DNA of 64,000 nt from Fibrobacterota bacterium (GTDB lineage: Bacteria > Fibrobacterota > Chitinivibrionia > Chitinivibrionales > FEN-1185), in the NCBI GenBank assembly GCA_003165595.1, contig PLWQ01000033.1:21085-85084 (forward strand). Reading direction: 5' to 3'. The position numbers were made by a program, and so were the translations under genes. Positions 9,138-17,829 of this stretch are shown piece after piece; position 1 is the stretch's first letter, and each line of letters opens with the position of its first letter. The notes under the pieces were generated by a model. The model was not told the DNA's origin and ran no database searches. It worked only from the letters and a program-made list of their open reading frames with translations.

Positions 9138-10031
9138 ATGAACGCTAAGAAATCAACGTGGCTTTCAGAATGTAAAAACAATGTTTATTCACAACTGGGC
9201 GAAGACGGCGTTATCAGCAAGATTCTTGAAATGCTCCCCTGCAAAGATCGATGGTGTGTTGAATTCGGCGCGTGGGACGGCAAGTACCTAAGCAATGTTG
9301 CCAATCTCATTCTAAATCAATCCTTTTCAGCGGTTCTCATTGAAGCAAACAAGGTAAAATTTAGAGAATTGAGAAAGAACTATGCCAATTTCAAAAATGT
9401 CTATTTACGGAATCAATTTGTTGGATTTGTGCATAACGACAATCTTGACAATATCCTTCAAGAAACCCCAATTCCTTTGGATTTTGATTTTCTATCTATC
9501 GACATAGACGGAAATGACTATCATGTTTGGAAAGCAATTCGAAAATATAAGCCCAAGTCAATCTGCATTGAATTCAATCATACAATTCCAACTGAAATCG
9601 AATTTGTTCAAGATGCCGATCCTCAAAAGAACCAAGGAGCAAGTCTTCTGTCACTGACCCTGTTGGGCAAAGAAATGGGGTATGAACTAGTATCCGTTCT
9701 TACGTGTAATGCATTCTTTGTTAAGAAAGAATACTTTCCCTTGTTTTCGATAACCGATAATGCTCCGCAAACGCTTAGAACAGATTTACAGACCATAACG
9801 TACTTGTTTTCCGGTTTTGATGGTCATGTCTTTCTTAGAGGTTATAACAGACTTGCCCTGCACGCAATTGAATTGAGTGAATCGAAGTTTCAGCCCTTGC
9901 CAAAATTTCTCCAGAAAATGCGTGATCAATATGGATTTCATGAATTGGCAATCTATCTCATGATCCTGTTTCTCCGGAAACCACAATACTTTTGGAAAAA
10001 ACTATGCGAACGAATATTGCGAAGGAAGTAA
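9138..10031 (+). CDS. FkbM-like / class I SAM methyltransferase-like protein
   Basis: 297 residues from the ATG at 9138, which is preceded by AAAGGTGG; a TTG 18 nt earlier is also in frame. The N-terminus NVYSQLGEDGVISKIL followed by WCVEFGAWDGKYLSN looks like the SAM-binding motif I of FkbM-type methyltransferases, and DFDFLSIDIDGNDYHVW fits the acidic motif. These proteins O-methylate sugars or lipids in glycan loci. Base composition is visibly more AT-rich than the neighbouring glycosyltransferase, suggesting separate acquisition. Catalysis is not proven by the sequence. Confidence 0.6.
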   Translation: MNAKKSTWLSECKNNVYSQLGEDGVISKILEMLPCKDRWCVEFGAWDGKYLSNVANLILNQSFSAVLIEANKVKFRELRKNYANFKNVYLRNQFVGFVHNDNLDNILQETPIPLDFDFLSIDIDGNDYHVWKAIRKYKPKSICIEFNHTIPTEIEFVQDADPQKNQGASLLSLTLLGKEMGYELVSVLTCNAFFVKKEYFPLFSITDNAPQTLRTDLQTITYLFSGFDGHVFLRGYNRLALHAIELSESKFQPLPKFLQKMRDQYGFHELAIYLMILFLRKPQYFWKKLCERILRRK

Positions 10032-10075
10032 AGTATCCCGTGTTCACTTTGTCGACCACGCAGCAAGGGCTATGG

Positions 10076-11170
10076 CTAGGTTCTTAATGGGAAAGATAAT
10101 CGGTTGCCTAGTTCAACGAAAAGGCCCTTTGCTTGAGCAATATAGGTGGCTCTATCAGATAAGGTCTCAAATTTCATCAGGTTGTTTTGAGAAATTCTGA
10201 TCCAGGCATTTCTGTTTGCTAGAGAATTTATGGCGTCCGCAATATCCCGCGGATTGTCGGTGGTGCATATAAAGCCGTTTTCATCGTGTATGACAAGTTC
10301 CGGAATGGCCCCGTGCCTGGAAGCAACAATCGGCAATCCGAATTTCATAGCTTCGGCATACACAATCCCATATCCTTCCATCTCGGAGACAAGAACGAAA
10401 ATGTCGCTTGCCACGTAAAGCGCATCGAGACGAGTTTTTTGCAAATAGCCATGAAAAGTACACGACTTAGAAACCCCCAGATCGTCAATTCTACTCAGAA
10501 GCGAATGATAGTAGGCCTCTGATTGTATGTGACCGGCAATATCCAGGTGAAACGGCAAAGAAAGAAACCGCAGCGATTCCACTATCAGGTGTATGTTTTT
10601 CCGCGGCTCAACGGTACCAACGGAAAGCAAGCGCATGCTGTTTGCAATACGGAATTCATGTTCAAGAGGCTTGTCTGCGGGAGAATCCTTGACGAAAGGA
10701 GGGATGACGCTAGATCGAATGTTTCGTGGCGATGTTATAGACGCGAATGATGACTGCGAATACTTGCTGATGGTGATAACCGCGGTTAACGAGCGGGAAG
10801 AGAACGCTTCGATCGCCTTCAGAATCGTCCGAGCGAGAATGGGCTTCTTGTAGGGGAACTTGTAGTGATACAGCGTACCTATGACAGGAACGCGGGAAAT
10901 ATGCTTTGTCAACAAAAGGCCAAGAAGAAAACGCGTGCAATAATCGAGATCAAGAAGGATGCAGCACGGTTTGTTAATGCAAAGACTTTTGAAAAGATAG
11001 GAGAAATTTGCAGCAAAGATATTGGACCCTACCCTCCGGCCCTCCCATTCGACCACACTCATTCCAGCCAGCCTGGCAGCTTCAAGAAGGGCGGCATTGC
11101 ATTTTTCGCCGCCAGTAATTTGATCGCCGGTACGGTACGAAATGAAATATAATGTTGACTGTGGGGTCAT
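10076..11170 (-). CDS. GT4-family glycosyltransferase
   Basis: 364 residues. GT-B fold with the N-terminal ITGGEKCNAALLEAAR and the C-terminal SVGTVEPRKNIHLIVESL. The E-X7-E donor motif is in MEGYGIVYAEAMKFGLPIVAS. The ATG overlaps the stop codon of the upstream GT2 gene by 4 bp (ATGA type), implying translational coupling in a minus-strand operon of glycosyltransferases that starts near 14.6 kb. It converges on the FkbM-like gene with only a 44-bp gap and no visible terminator. Confidence 0.85.
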   Translation of the reverse strand: MTPQSTLYFISYRTGDQITGGEKCNAALLEAARLAGMSVVEWEGRRVGSNIFAANFSYLFKSLCINKPCCILLDLDYCTRFLLGLLLTKHISRVPVIGTLYHYKFPYKKPILARTILKAIEAFSSRSLTAVITISKYSQSSFASITSPRNIRSSVIPPFVKDSPADKPLEHEFRIANSMRLLSVGTVEPRKNIHLIVESLRFLSLPFHLDIAGHIQSEAYYHSLLSRIDDLGVSKSCTFHGYLQKTRLDALYVASDIFVLVSEMEGYGIVYAEAMKFGLPIVASRHGAIPELVIHDENGFICTTDNPRDIADAINSLANRNAWIRISQNNLMKFETLSDRATYIAQAKGLFVELGNRLSFPLRT

Positions 11171-12171
11171 GGCTCGGGTCGTGAAATATCGAAACAGGGG
11201 ATTTTTTTGCGTTTGAAGAATATGTTCAATTCGATCATACGTTCTTTGATGAGAGGAACAATGGCTTTTCTCTGAGCGAAAAAATAATGGAGCCCGACAA
11301 TAGCGTGAATGCGCGACCTAAAATAGACAAGAGGCAGTCTGTTCTTTATCGCAACTACACGGAAAATACGGAGTTCATAGAGAACGATAAAAACCAGGTG
11401 TCTTATTAGTGTTGATGCCGGATATGTTTTAAATAGAAACCAAATTCTGTTTCTTTCCCTATAATAATAATACTGATCAATTTGTTTGCTGAAACTGGCG
11501 CCACCTCTCTTTCCTGCCTTGTGGTATACAACGGCAGATGGTACGTAAAGGCATTTCCAACCGTGCGCAAAGGCGCGAAGGCACAAATCAATTTCTTCAA
11601 AGTACGCAAAGAAACGCTCGTCAAAGCCCTGCAGTTGGTCGATAAGTTCTTTTCTGTAGATAGCGGACCCGCCATTAGCTCCCAGAACGAACCCTGGCTG
11701 ATCGTAGAGCGGGTTCTTGTTCATCTTTCTGTTGTGCCCGAAGGGAACGAAGCCCAAATGTCTAGCTAACACTTGGTAAAGGCCGTCGATTGTCGACTTG
11801 CCAAAATAATTCATTTGTCGGCACGACACTATGCCGATTGCGGAATCTTCTTCAAGCCTGAGAATGGCTTCATCAAGCCACGCCGCATCGACAACCATAT
11901 CGTTGTTGAGCGTCGCAATGTATTTACCGCGGGCTTGTCTAAAACCGGCATTATTTCCCGCGGCGTATCCCACGTTGTTTTCCAGTCGTATCAGGCGTGC
12001 CATATCATATTTTGCCACGATGTTACACGACCGATCGGTTGACCCATTGTCAACGAAAAGGATTTCAACCGGTTCATAATGGAGCGATCGCAGCGATTCC
12101 AGGCATTCGGGGAAAATGTCTTCGCCGTTCCAGTTTAGAATGATGATGCTGACAAGCGGGTTTCCCACCAT
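11167..12171 (-). CDS. GT2-family glycosyltransferase (rhamnosyltransferase-like)
   Basis: 334 residues with a GT-A fold. VSIIILNWNGEDIFPECLES, VDNGSTDRS and the metal-binding region ATLNNDMVVD (DxD-like) mark a GT2 enzyme. The later ANGGSAIYRKELIDQLQGFDERFFAYFEEIDLC is the conserved acceptor-side block of WbbL-like rhamnosyltransferases, which add a sugar with inversion at the cytoplasmic membrane. It is coupled by a 4-bp overlap to the downstream GT4 gene. The 164 bp upstream (12172-12335) are AT-rich and show no certain element. Confidence 0.85.
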   Translation of the reverse strand: MVGNPLVSIIILNWNGEDIFPECLESLRSLHYEPVEILFVDNGSTDRSCNIVAKYDMARLIRLENNVGYAAGNNAGFRQARGKYIATLNNDMVVDAAWLDEAILRLEEDSAIGIVSCRQMNYFGKSTIDGLYQVLARHLGFVPFGHNRKMNKNPLYDQPGFVLGANGGSAIYRKELIDQLQGFDERFFAYFEEIDLCLRAFAHGWKCLYVPSAVVYHKAGKRGGASFSKQIDQYYYYRERNRIWFLFKTYPASTLIRHLVFIVLYELRIFRVVAIKNRLPLVYFRSRIHAIVGLHYFFAQRKAIVPLIKERMIELNIFFKRKKIPCFDISRPEP

Positions 12172-12335
12172 GAGTAACCAATTCTCGAAGAAATTCAGAC
12201 CTCTGAGCTAGTTGCCCAGATTAGTTTCATCCTCGTCTACGAGCAGAAGTGTAATGAATTAACCATATATCACACAAACGAATAAGTAAATAGACAAAAC
12301 GACTTCTTGATCATCTCTTTAAAGCCAGGCATGCT

Positions 12336-13268
12336 TTACTTTTGTGCCCATCCTTGGGCCAAAACCTCACATGGAGTTTTCCAATTGCTGGATCCCAGTG
12401 CCCCATATCTGATGAAAGCAAACCAATATCTGAATAACAAATCCGACAATAGAATAGTGTGAATCAGCCTGATTTCAAGACTTGAACAGTGTTTTTCAAG
12501 GTAATGTCGCCAACTCTGGTAAAACATTGCCTGAAGGGATCTGGCAATGGCGCCATCGGGAGTCTTTTTGCCGCTACTCGATCCGGCAAGGTGTACAACC
12601 CGGGTTTTCCCGCAATAGTATGTTTTTAGGCCCCAATCCTTTGCTCGGCGCGCGAGATCAACATCTTCAAAATACATGAAGAAGGTCTCGTCTAAACCAC
12701 CTAGGCTCTGTAAATGAACAGTTCTGATTAGATAAAACGCCCCCATTACAAAATTAACCGGATATACTCCGTCATCATCCGCTTTTGGTACAACGCCTCG
12801 GCGATAATTTGGACGGAATGTACACACTTCAAGTACCACGCTAAGCAATTCAGGAAAATGACCATAGGAGATGCCATTCGACAAGTCGCTGTTCAGCAGC
12901 TTACAACCGCATCCGAAGACTTCGGGGTGACTATCTATCCAGGTCAAGGCATGGGTGATAGAATCATCGATGAGGTATGCATCGCTATTAAACAACAGAG
13001 TATTGCGTCCCCTTACGCGCGCAATTGCCCTATTATTCGCTCCAGCGAATCCAGAATTCTTGCCCGAGAAAATCAGCTGAATATCTGTGTGCTCTTCCAA
13101 CAACTTTCTGAGTGTGTCCTGTGAACCATCCGTGGAGGCGTTATCAACAATGAACACTTCAAAGGCGACGTGCCCGGGGATGTGGCGGTAAAGACTTTTT
13201 ACACACTCCTTTGTTAATTCCCCGGTGTTATAGTTTACCACTACCACAGAAATGTCAATTTGTCTCAT
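12336..13268 (-). CDS. GT2-family glycosyltransferase
   Basis: 310 residues. The N-terminal ISVVVVNYNTGELTKECVKS and VDNASTDGSQDT, the LLFNSDAYL metal site and the ETFFMYFEDVDLARRAKD block place it in the GT2 family near rhamnosyltransferases. It resembles the neighbouring gene at 11167-12171 in layout, so the pair may add successive residues of one repeat unit. It overlaps the stop of the upstream gene by 4 bp. Confidence 0.85.
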   Translation of the reverse strand: MRQIDISVVVVNYNTGELTKECVKSLYRHIPGHVAFEVFIVDNASTDGSQDTLRKLLEEHTDIQLIFSGKNSGFAGANNRAIARVRGRNTLLFNSDAYLIDDSITHALTWIDSHPEVFGCGCKLLNSDLSNGISYGHFPELLSVVLEVCTFRPNYRRGVVPKADDDGVYPVNFVMGAFYLIRTVHLQSLGGLDETFFMYFEDVDLARRAKDWGLKTYYCGKTRVVHLAGSSSGKKTPDGAIARSLQAMFYQSWRHYLEKHCSSLEIRLIHTILLSDLLFRYWFAFIRYGALGSSNWKTPCEVLAQGWAQK

Positions 13269-14599
13269 ACCCTTCCATACTTGGCAAATGTTTTCTTTGG
13301 CAACTTTTCCGAACTCGAACCAATGGCACTCAGCAACTGCTGGGAAAAACCGGAAATATCACAAACCCGACGCACTTTCTCTAATGCATTATTACGAATC
13401 TGCAGCCAAATAGTTTGATCAGACAACAGTCGGATACAGGCCAGTGCAAACTCTTCCGCAGTACTTCCGCACAATATTTCTTTTTCAGGATACCAACCTA
13501 GCTGGGAACAAAGTAGAGGTGTCGCGACAACTGGTATTCCGTTGGCTGCAGCGTCATACACTTTCAGCGGCACACCTGCTGAATACCGTGTTGGTGCTGC
13601 AAAAATTTTATTTGAGTTGTAAAACGGCGTGAGATCATCGACCATGCCTACAACTTTCACAATGTCCGTTTGATATGCTTGCACCCGTTTCGATGAGTTA
13701 GGTCCAACGATCGTAAAACCGACATCCATCTGACGGCGTATCAGCGGTAATACGTCGGTAATGAAAAAGATGACCGCGTCTTCATTGGGGCTTGGTGAAC
13801 TGAGTATTGGGCCTGCAAATAAAATGCCGCTCCTTTCCGAAAAAGGAGCTTTCGACGGCCGGATAGGCACAGTGTGACCAACGACTGCTACCTTCGGGCA
13901 GCCATACCCGCGAAAAAGGTTTGCTTCGGCATCTGAAACTGCCATTACCGAATCTGCCTTTCGTGCCAGGCCAAGCTCTTGTTCGACAAGTCTTTTCTCA
14001 GTTCTTGCAGCGAGGGGCTTTCCTATCAGTTTTCTATGCATTATTTGTCTTAACGCGAAGACCGCTTCTGCATCATACACGACTAACGCGTTTCCCTGGT
14101 AATGCCTGAGCGTGGCGTAGAGACGTTTCAAATTAGTTGGACGGCTGACGATAATTACTGTATAGTAGTTTTTCCGGAGCTTCAGTAAACTAGTGACAAC
14201 GGGCCGTTCTGCCGGGGTAACTCCAAACAGAATCTCAACACCTGCTACCCTGAAACGTGCAACCGAAGGATTCAACGCCTTGTTTGGAATTAGAGGAATA
14301 AAAGTGATTTGAAATCCCTGACCTACGAGAACATCAAGAATCTGGCATGTCCGCGGAGCGCCGCCTCCAATGCGCGGATCAGGAAGCACATCCTCAATAA
14401 ACAGAAGCCGCGTTCCATTAGACGATGCGCAGGGTGACTGTAAACCATAGAGCTCCTTGTGGCGAATCAGATTGGATATGATTGTGGGAATAGTCTTGGG
14501 GAAACGATACGCATCAGCAACGACAGAAGCAAAAAAATATCGGCGTGTTCCACGGGGGAAAAGTAATTCCAAGAAGGAGCTGATTGCCTCGCGAACCAT
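13265..14599 (-). CDS. GT-B-fold glycosyltransferase, first gene of the leftward operon
   Basis: 444 residues from the ATG at 14599; a TTG at 14635 adds 12 residues and cannot be excluded. The N-terminal half has IGGGAPRTCQILDVLVGQGF. The C-terminal half has GILFAGPILSSPSPNEDAVIFF and GVPLKVYDAAANGIPVVAT, the family-4 donor-site region with the first Glu of the usual E-X7-E replaced. Members transfer sugars from nucleotide donors. It reads away from the export genes across a 324-bp divergent promoter region. Confidence 0.7.
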   Translation of the reverse strand: MVREAISSFLELLFPRGTRRYFFASVVADAYRFPKTIPTIISNLIRHKELYGLQSPCASSNGTRLLFIEDVLPDPRIGGGAPRTCQILDVLVGQGFQITFIPLIPNKALNPSVARFRVAGVEILFGVTPAERPVVTSLLKLRKNYYTVIIVSRPTNLKRLYATLRHYQGNALVVYDAEAVFALRQIMHRKLIGKPLAARTEKRLVEQELGLARKADSVMAVSDAEANLFRGYGCPKVAVVGHTVPIRPSKAPFSERSGILFAGPILSSPSPNEDAVIFFITDVLPLIRRQMDVGFTIVGPNSSKRVQAYQTDIVKVVGMVDDLTPFYNSNKIFAAPTRYSAGVPLKVYDAAANGIPVVATPLLCSQLGWYPEKEILCGSTAEEFALACIRLLSDQTIWLQIRNNALEKVRRVCDISGFSQQLLSAIGSSSEKLPKKTFAKYGRV

Positions 14600-14868
14600 G
14601 GAAAGTGCCCTGGATACACCTAGGTTGAAAAACAAACGTGTTAATAAAATATATCTGATCAGGAAGAAGAAATACGTTGTAAGGTTAAGTATGGGGAACC
14701 CGGTATGTGGAGCGAAGAGCTACCGGAGATGGATGAAGGTGCATTGCTGTGCACCGAGTGTCTTCCAACGGCACGATTCCTTGGCATTATGGACAGTCCG
14801 AGACCAATTTTCTCCAAATTGTTCAAGTCCTACTTATGCGCAGCCCGCAGATTATTACCAAGGACTTT

Positions 14869-14896
14869 TTGACTTGGAATACCATTCTGATGTAAT
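14869..14896 (+). promoter_or_regulatory. Probable sigma-70 promoter in the divergent region (14600-14959)
   Basis: TTGACT at 14869-14874 and TGTAAT at 14891-14896 with a 16-bp spacer, about 60 bp before the export-protein start. The rest of this intergenic stretch holds a small hairpin (GGTGCA/TGCACC near 14730-14747) and no open frame I would support. Confidence 0.45.
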
Positions 14897-14959
14897 TTAA
14901 GACAATGTAAGAATTTATGATCTTCTCGTTTCTTTTCAGCTAGCAGGTCTTTTCTGCCT

Positions 14960-16585
14960 ATGCGGGACATGTTCTTGAAAAAGGTGGAATTAAAAGTAAT
15001 TGTTCTCCTGAGCCTACTAGTCCCTTTTCCCCTATATTCCGTCGATCTTTCCGACGATTCCAAGTTGGATGCCCTTGAGACCTCCAAGTCGAATGCCGGC
15101 GCTCTTGGCACATCTGCCCGCGGCAGCGGCCAATCTTCGGATCAGAATGACATGTTCAATTCAGTCAACCCGGATCAATATTATGTAGGTGGAGGCGATG
15201 TCTTCTTCATTTCGGTTGTTGGCAATGCGTCTATCCAATACACCGGAATAATCAATCAACAATGCGAATTATACCTTCCTGCTCTGGGCGTGATTAAGCT
15301 GGGGAAAATATCACTCACCGAAGCAAAAAAGAAAATTGCTGAGTTTGTGCAGGGAAAATTAAGAAGAGCAAACACCATATATGTTGAACTGACGAAGGTA
15401 AAAAAAATAACGGTTTCAATAAGCGGCGCGGTTTCTAATCCTGGGACATATTCGTTGCCCGGCGCGTTCAGGGTGCTTGATGCGTTGCGCGCGGCCAACA
15501 ATAACGTCATGCCGTCGTATAACGATTGTAATTTTAGAGAAATAATCTGTATTACGGGGGATAGTATCAGAATTATTGATTTGTTTCCTTATTTATTAAG
15601 AAACGATGTTGCCTCAAACCCGTATCTTTATCCAGGTAACACCATTAATATTCCTTACGCCACCCGGCATGTAGTACTTAATGCGCCAATAAGAGCTATT
15701 GTCAGCGGATGGGTTCCCATTAAAGAAAAAGAACCTCTTTCCGAATTTCTTTCTCTCTTTAAATTTGATGCCTCAGCCGACACGGCAAAGATTCTGTTCC
15801 GAAGAAATGTACCAGGCAATCAAAATTCCATCCAGACTGTTGCATGGAACGATGCGGCTTCAATTCTTCTGGAAGACAGAGACATCATAACGATTCCGCA
15901 GAAGAAGAATTACTCCAATATGCCTATGGCTTCCGTCACAGGCGAAGTTGCCAGCCCGGGTACATTTCCAATACTTGGAGATTCGACCACCGCAAGAGAC
16001 CTTCTGGAATTGGCGGGAGGAGTTACAATATACGGTGACAAAACCCGTGCGGCGATTGTGCGGCATGGAAGAACAGAAAGTACGGATTCCGCGAAAATCT
16101 TGTCCTTGTTAAAAATCCAGGCCATGGGAATCCGGCCGGAAATCAATGCCGGACTTTCAAAAATGACATTGCTTCAGGATTATTCGATTATCGAATTGAC
16201 CGAGTCAAATTATTCGATAAAACTCTGTCCAAACGACAATATCGTGGTTCCGCGAAGAGACAATTTTGTGTACGTCAGCGGAAATGTCAAAATTCCCGGA
16301 GCCTATGAGTATCGCCCAGACAAACCATGCTCCTATTATGTCAAACTAGCTGGAGGATATACCAACAAGGCGGACAGGACTAATGTTTTTGGAATACGCA
16401 ATTACAATGGCGTTTCGCAGGTAATTGACGTAAGCCACATTCGGTCCGCAGATGTCATTGTCGTCCCCGACTCGCAACAGGCTAAATTCCTGACAGTTAT
16501 TTTTCTACCGATTCTAACAACGGCAGCAACGATAATTTCCGTCGTTCTGGCACTCTATACAGTAGCGCACTCTTCAGGAAGATAA
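14960..16585 (+). CDS. Outer-membrane polysaccharide export protein (Wza/OPX-like)
   Basis: 541 residues. A signal peptide (VELKVIVLLSLLVPFPLYS) precedes a Poly_export domain (DQYYVGGGDVFFISVVG, then CELYLPALGVIKLG) and several SLBB domains (ISGAVSNPGTYSLPG, VTGEVASPGTFPILG, VSGNVKIPGAYEYRP). OPX proteins form the channel that carries capsule or exopolysaccharide through the envelope. There is no lipobox Cys, and the last 40 residues contain a hydrophobic helix (VIFLPILTTAATIISVVLAL). That recalls OPX proteins anchored by a C-terminal helix rather than the lipoprotein Wza. Starts at 14960 or 14969 are both possible. The Wzz-like gene follows after 21 bp. Confidence 0.85.
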   Translation: MRDMFLKKVELKVIVLLSLLVPFPLYSVDLSDDSKLDALETSKSNAGALGTSARGSGQSSDQNDMFNSVNPDQYYVGGGDVFFISVVGNASIQYTGIINQQCELYLPALGVIKLGKISLTEAKKKIAEFVQGKLRRANTIYVELTKVKKITVSISGAVSNPGTYSLPGAFRVLDALRAANNNVMPSYNDCNFREIICITGDSIRIIDLFPYLLRNDVASNPYLYPGNTINIPYATRHVVLNAPIRAIVSGWVPIKEKEPLSEFLSLFKFDASADTAKILFRRNVPGNQNSIQTVAWNDAASILLEDRDIITIPQKKNYSNMPMASVTGEVASPGTFPILGDSTTARDLLELAGGVTIYGDKTRAAIVRHGRTESTDSAKILSLLKIQAMGIRPEINAGLSKMTLLQDYSIIELTESNYSIKLCPNDNIVVPRRDNFVYVSGNVKIPGAYEYRPDKPCSYYVKLAGGYTNKADRTNVFGIRNYNGVSQVIDVSHIRSADVIVVPDSQQAKFLTVIFLPILTTAATIISVVLALYTVAHSSGR

Positions 16586-16606
16586 AAGCTAGGAAGACCC
16601 TGGTAC

Positions 16607-17782
16607 ATGGAAAACCGGATCGACATAAAACCCTATGTGTTCGCCCTCATTCGGCACAGAAGGGCTATTCTGCTTCATTTCCTTATTGTAATAATTGCGG
16701 CCTCGGCTTATGCATTTTTTGCGGCCAAAAAAGAATATAAGTCAGAAATGGTTTTCTTGCCGCCGATCAGCGAAAATTCGATCAGCAGCATTCTTCCTGG
16801 CGTTTCTTTGCCCACTTCATCGTCGTCGGATATCATGCCCGAGCAGATCAGCACGATATTCTTGAGCAAAGCCCTTAAGCGCAAAATAATCGACAAATTT
16901 GATTTGTACCAGCATTATAAGATGAATAAGAACCAAAACAAATTCGAGAACACCGTTAAACTCCTCAACAAGAGCTTGTTTTTGAATTCCGATGAAACCG
17001 GGTCTTTTGGATTCTCAAAGACCATTTCCTTTACCTTGAGCGCGTTCCATACCTCGCGCGATACAGCCTGGCAGATGGTCAAATATTCCTTTGACCTGCT
17101 CGATTCCGCAGTTCGGGCAATTTCGTCCGACAGGGCCCGACTGAATCGAGTATTCATTGAGGCGCAACTTGAAAAAAACAAGATTATTCTGGATAGCCTG
17201 CAAACTGCGGTGCGGAAATTCCAAATCGAGAACAAAGCGTATGACGTTCCGGAGCAGGTTAAGATGACGATTAAGGCATATGCTGATGTTAAGGCCGCGA
17301 TGCTTGGCAATGAAATAAAAATACAAACGATCCATAATGAATTCAGCGGTGAAACGCCGGAAATCGCCGCTTTACAAAAAAGCAACCTTGCCTTGCACGA
17401 AAAACTTGGGCAAATCGAAACGAGCCAAAACCCGGCGGTCATGCCGAGTTTGGAGAATTCCACGAAGCTGTTGCCGCAATATGCCAACCTGATGCAGGAC
17501 GTGGAGGTCCGCGACCAACTTATTCTGTTTGTTACCAGGGAACTTGAACAAGCGAAAATAAAGGAAGCGAGGAACGTCTCTGGTCTCCTGGTTTCAGACC
17601 CACCTTACGTGCCGGAATACAAGGCGCGGCCAAAGAGAATGGCGATTATGGCGATTATGGTCGGCATTTATATGATGTTTGTTCTTTGTTTCTTCACGGT
17701 GGCGGAATTCTACAGCCTTTCTGTGAAAGACGGCGAATTTATAAACACATTGCGCCAGGCGTTCAAAAGACAATCCGTGTAG
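16607..17782 (+). CDS. Wzz-like polysaccharide co-polymerase (chain-length determinant)
   Basis: 391 residues. One helix near the N-terminus (AILLHFLIVIIAASAYAFFA) and one near the C-terminus (MAIMAIMVGIYMMFVLCFFT) flank a long, helix-rich periplasmic part. The Pro-rich PPYVPEYKARPKR sits just before the second helix, as in Wzz/PCP proteins. It would set chain length with the Wzy-type polymerase downstream. There is no fused tyrosine kinase (BY-kinase) and none is seen nearby. Consecutive to the OPX gene. Confidence 0.85.
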   Translation: MENRIDIKPYVFALIRHRRAILLHFLIVIIAASAYAFFAAKKEYKSEMVFLPPISENSISSILPGVSLPTSSSSDIMPEQISTIFLSKALKRKIIDKFDLYQHYKMNKNQNKFENTVKLLNKSLFLNSDETGSFGFSKTISFTLSAFHTSRDTAWQMVKYSFDLLDSAVRAISSDRARLNRVFIEAQLEKNKIILDSLQTAVRKFQIENKAYDVPEQVKMTIKAYADVKAAMLGNEIKIQTIHNEFSGETPEIAALQKSNLALHEKLGQIETSQNPAVMPSLENSTKLLPQYANLMQDVEVRDQLILFVTRELEQAKIKEARNVSGLLVSDPPYVPEYKARPKRMAIMAIMVGIYMMFVLCFFTVAEFYSLSVKDGEFINTLRQAFKRQSV

Positions 17783-17829
17783 GTTCTATCTCGCCCGAAA
17801 ACTCCTCCCTGTCAAAAATAGGCGAGAAT

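Noticed and set aside
14711-14730. ops/JUMPstart-like CCGGTAGC on the minus strand before the glycosyltransferase operon
   Set aside because: Only the core matches the RfaH recognition element and the flanks do not; chance is likely.
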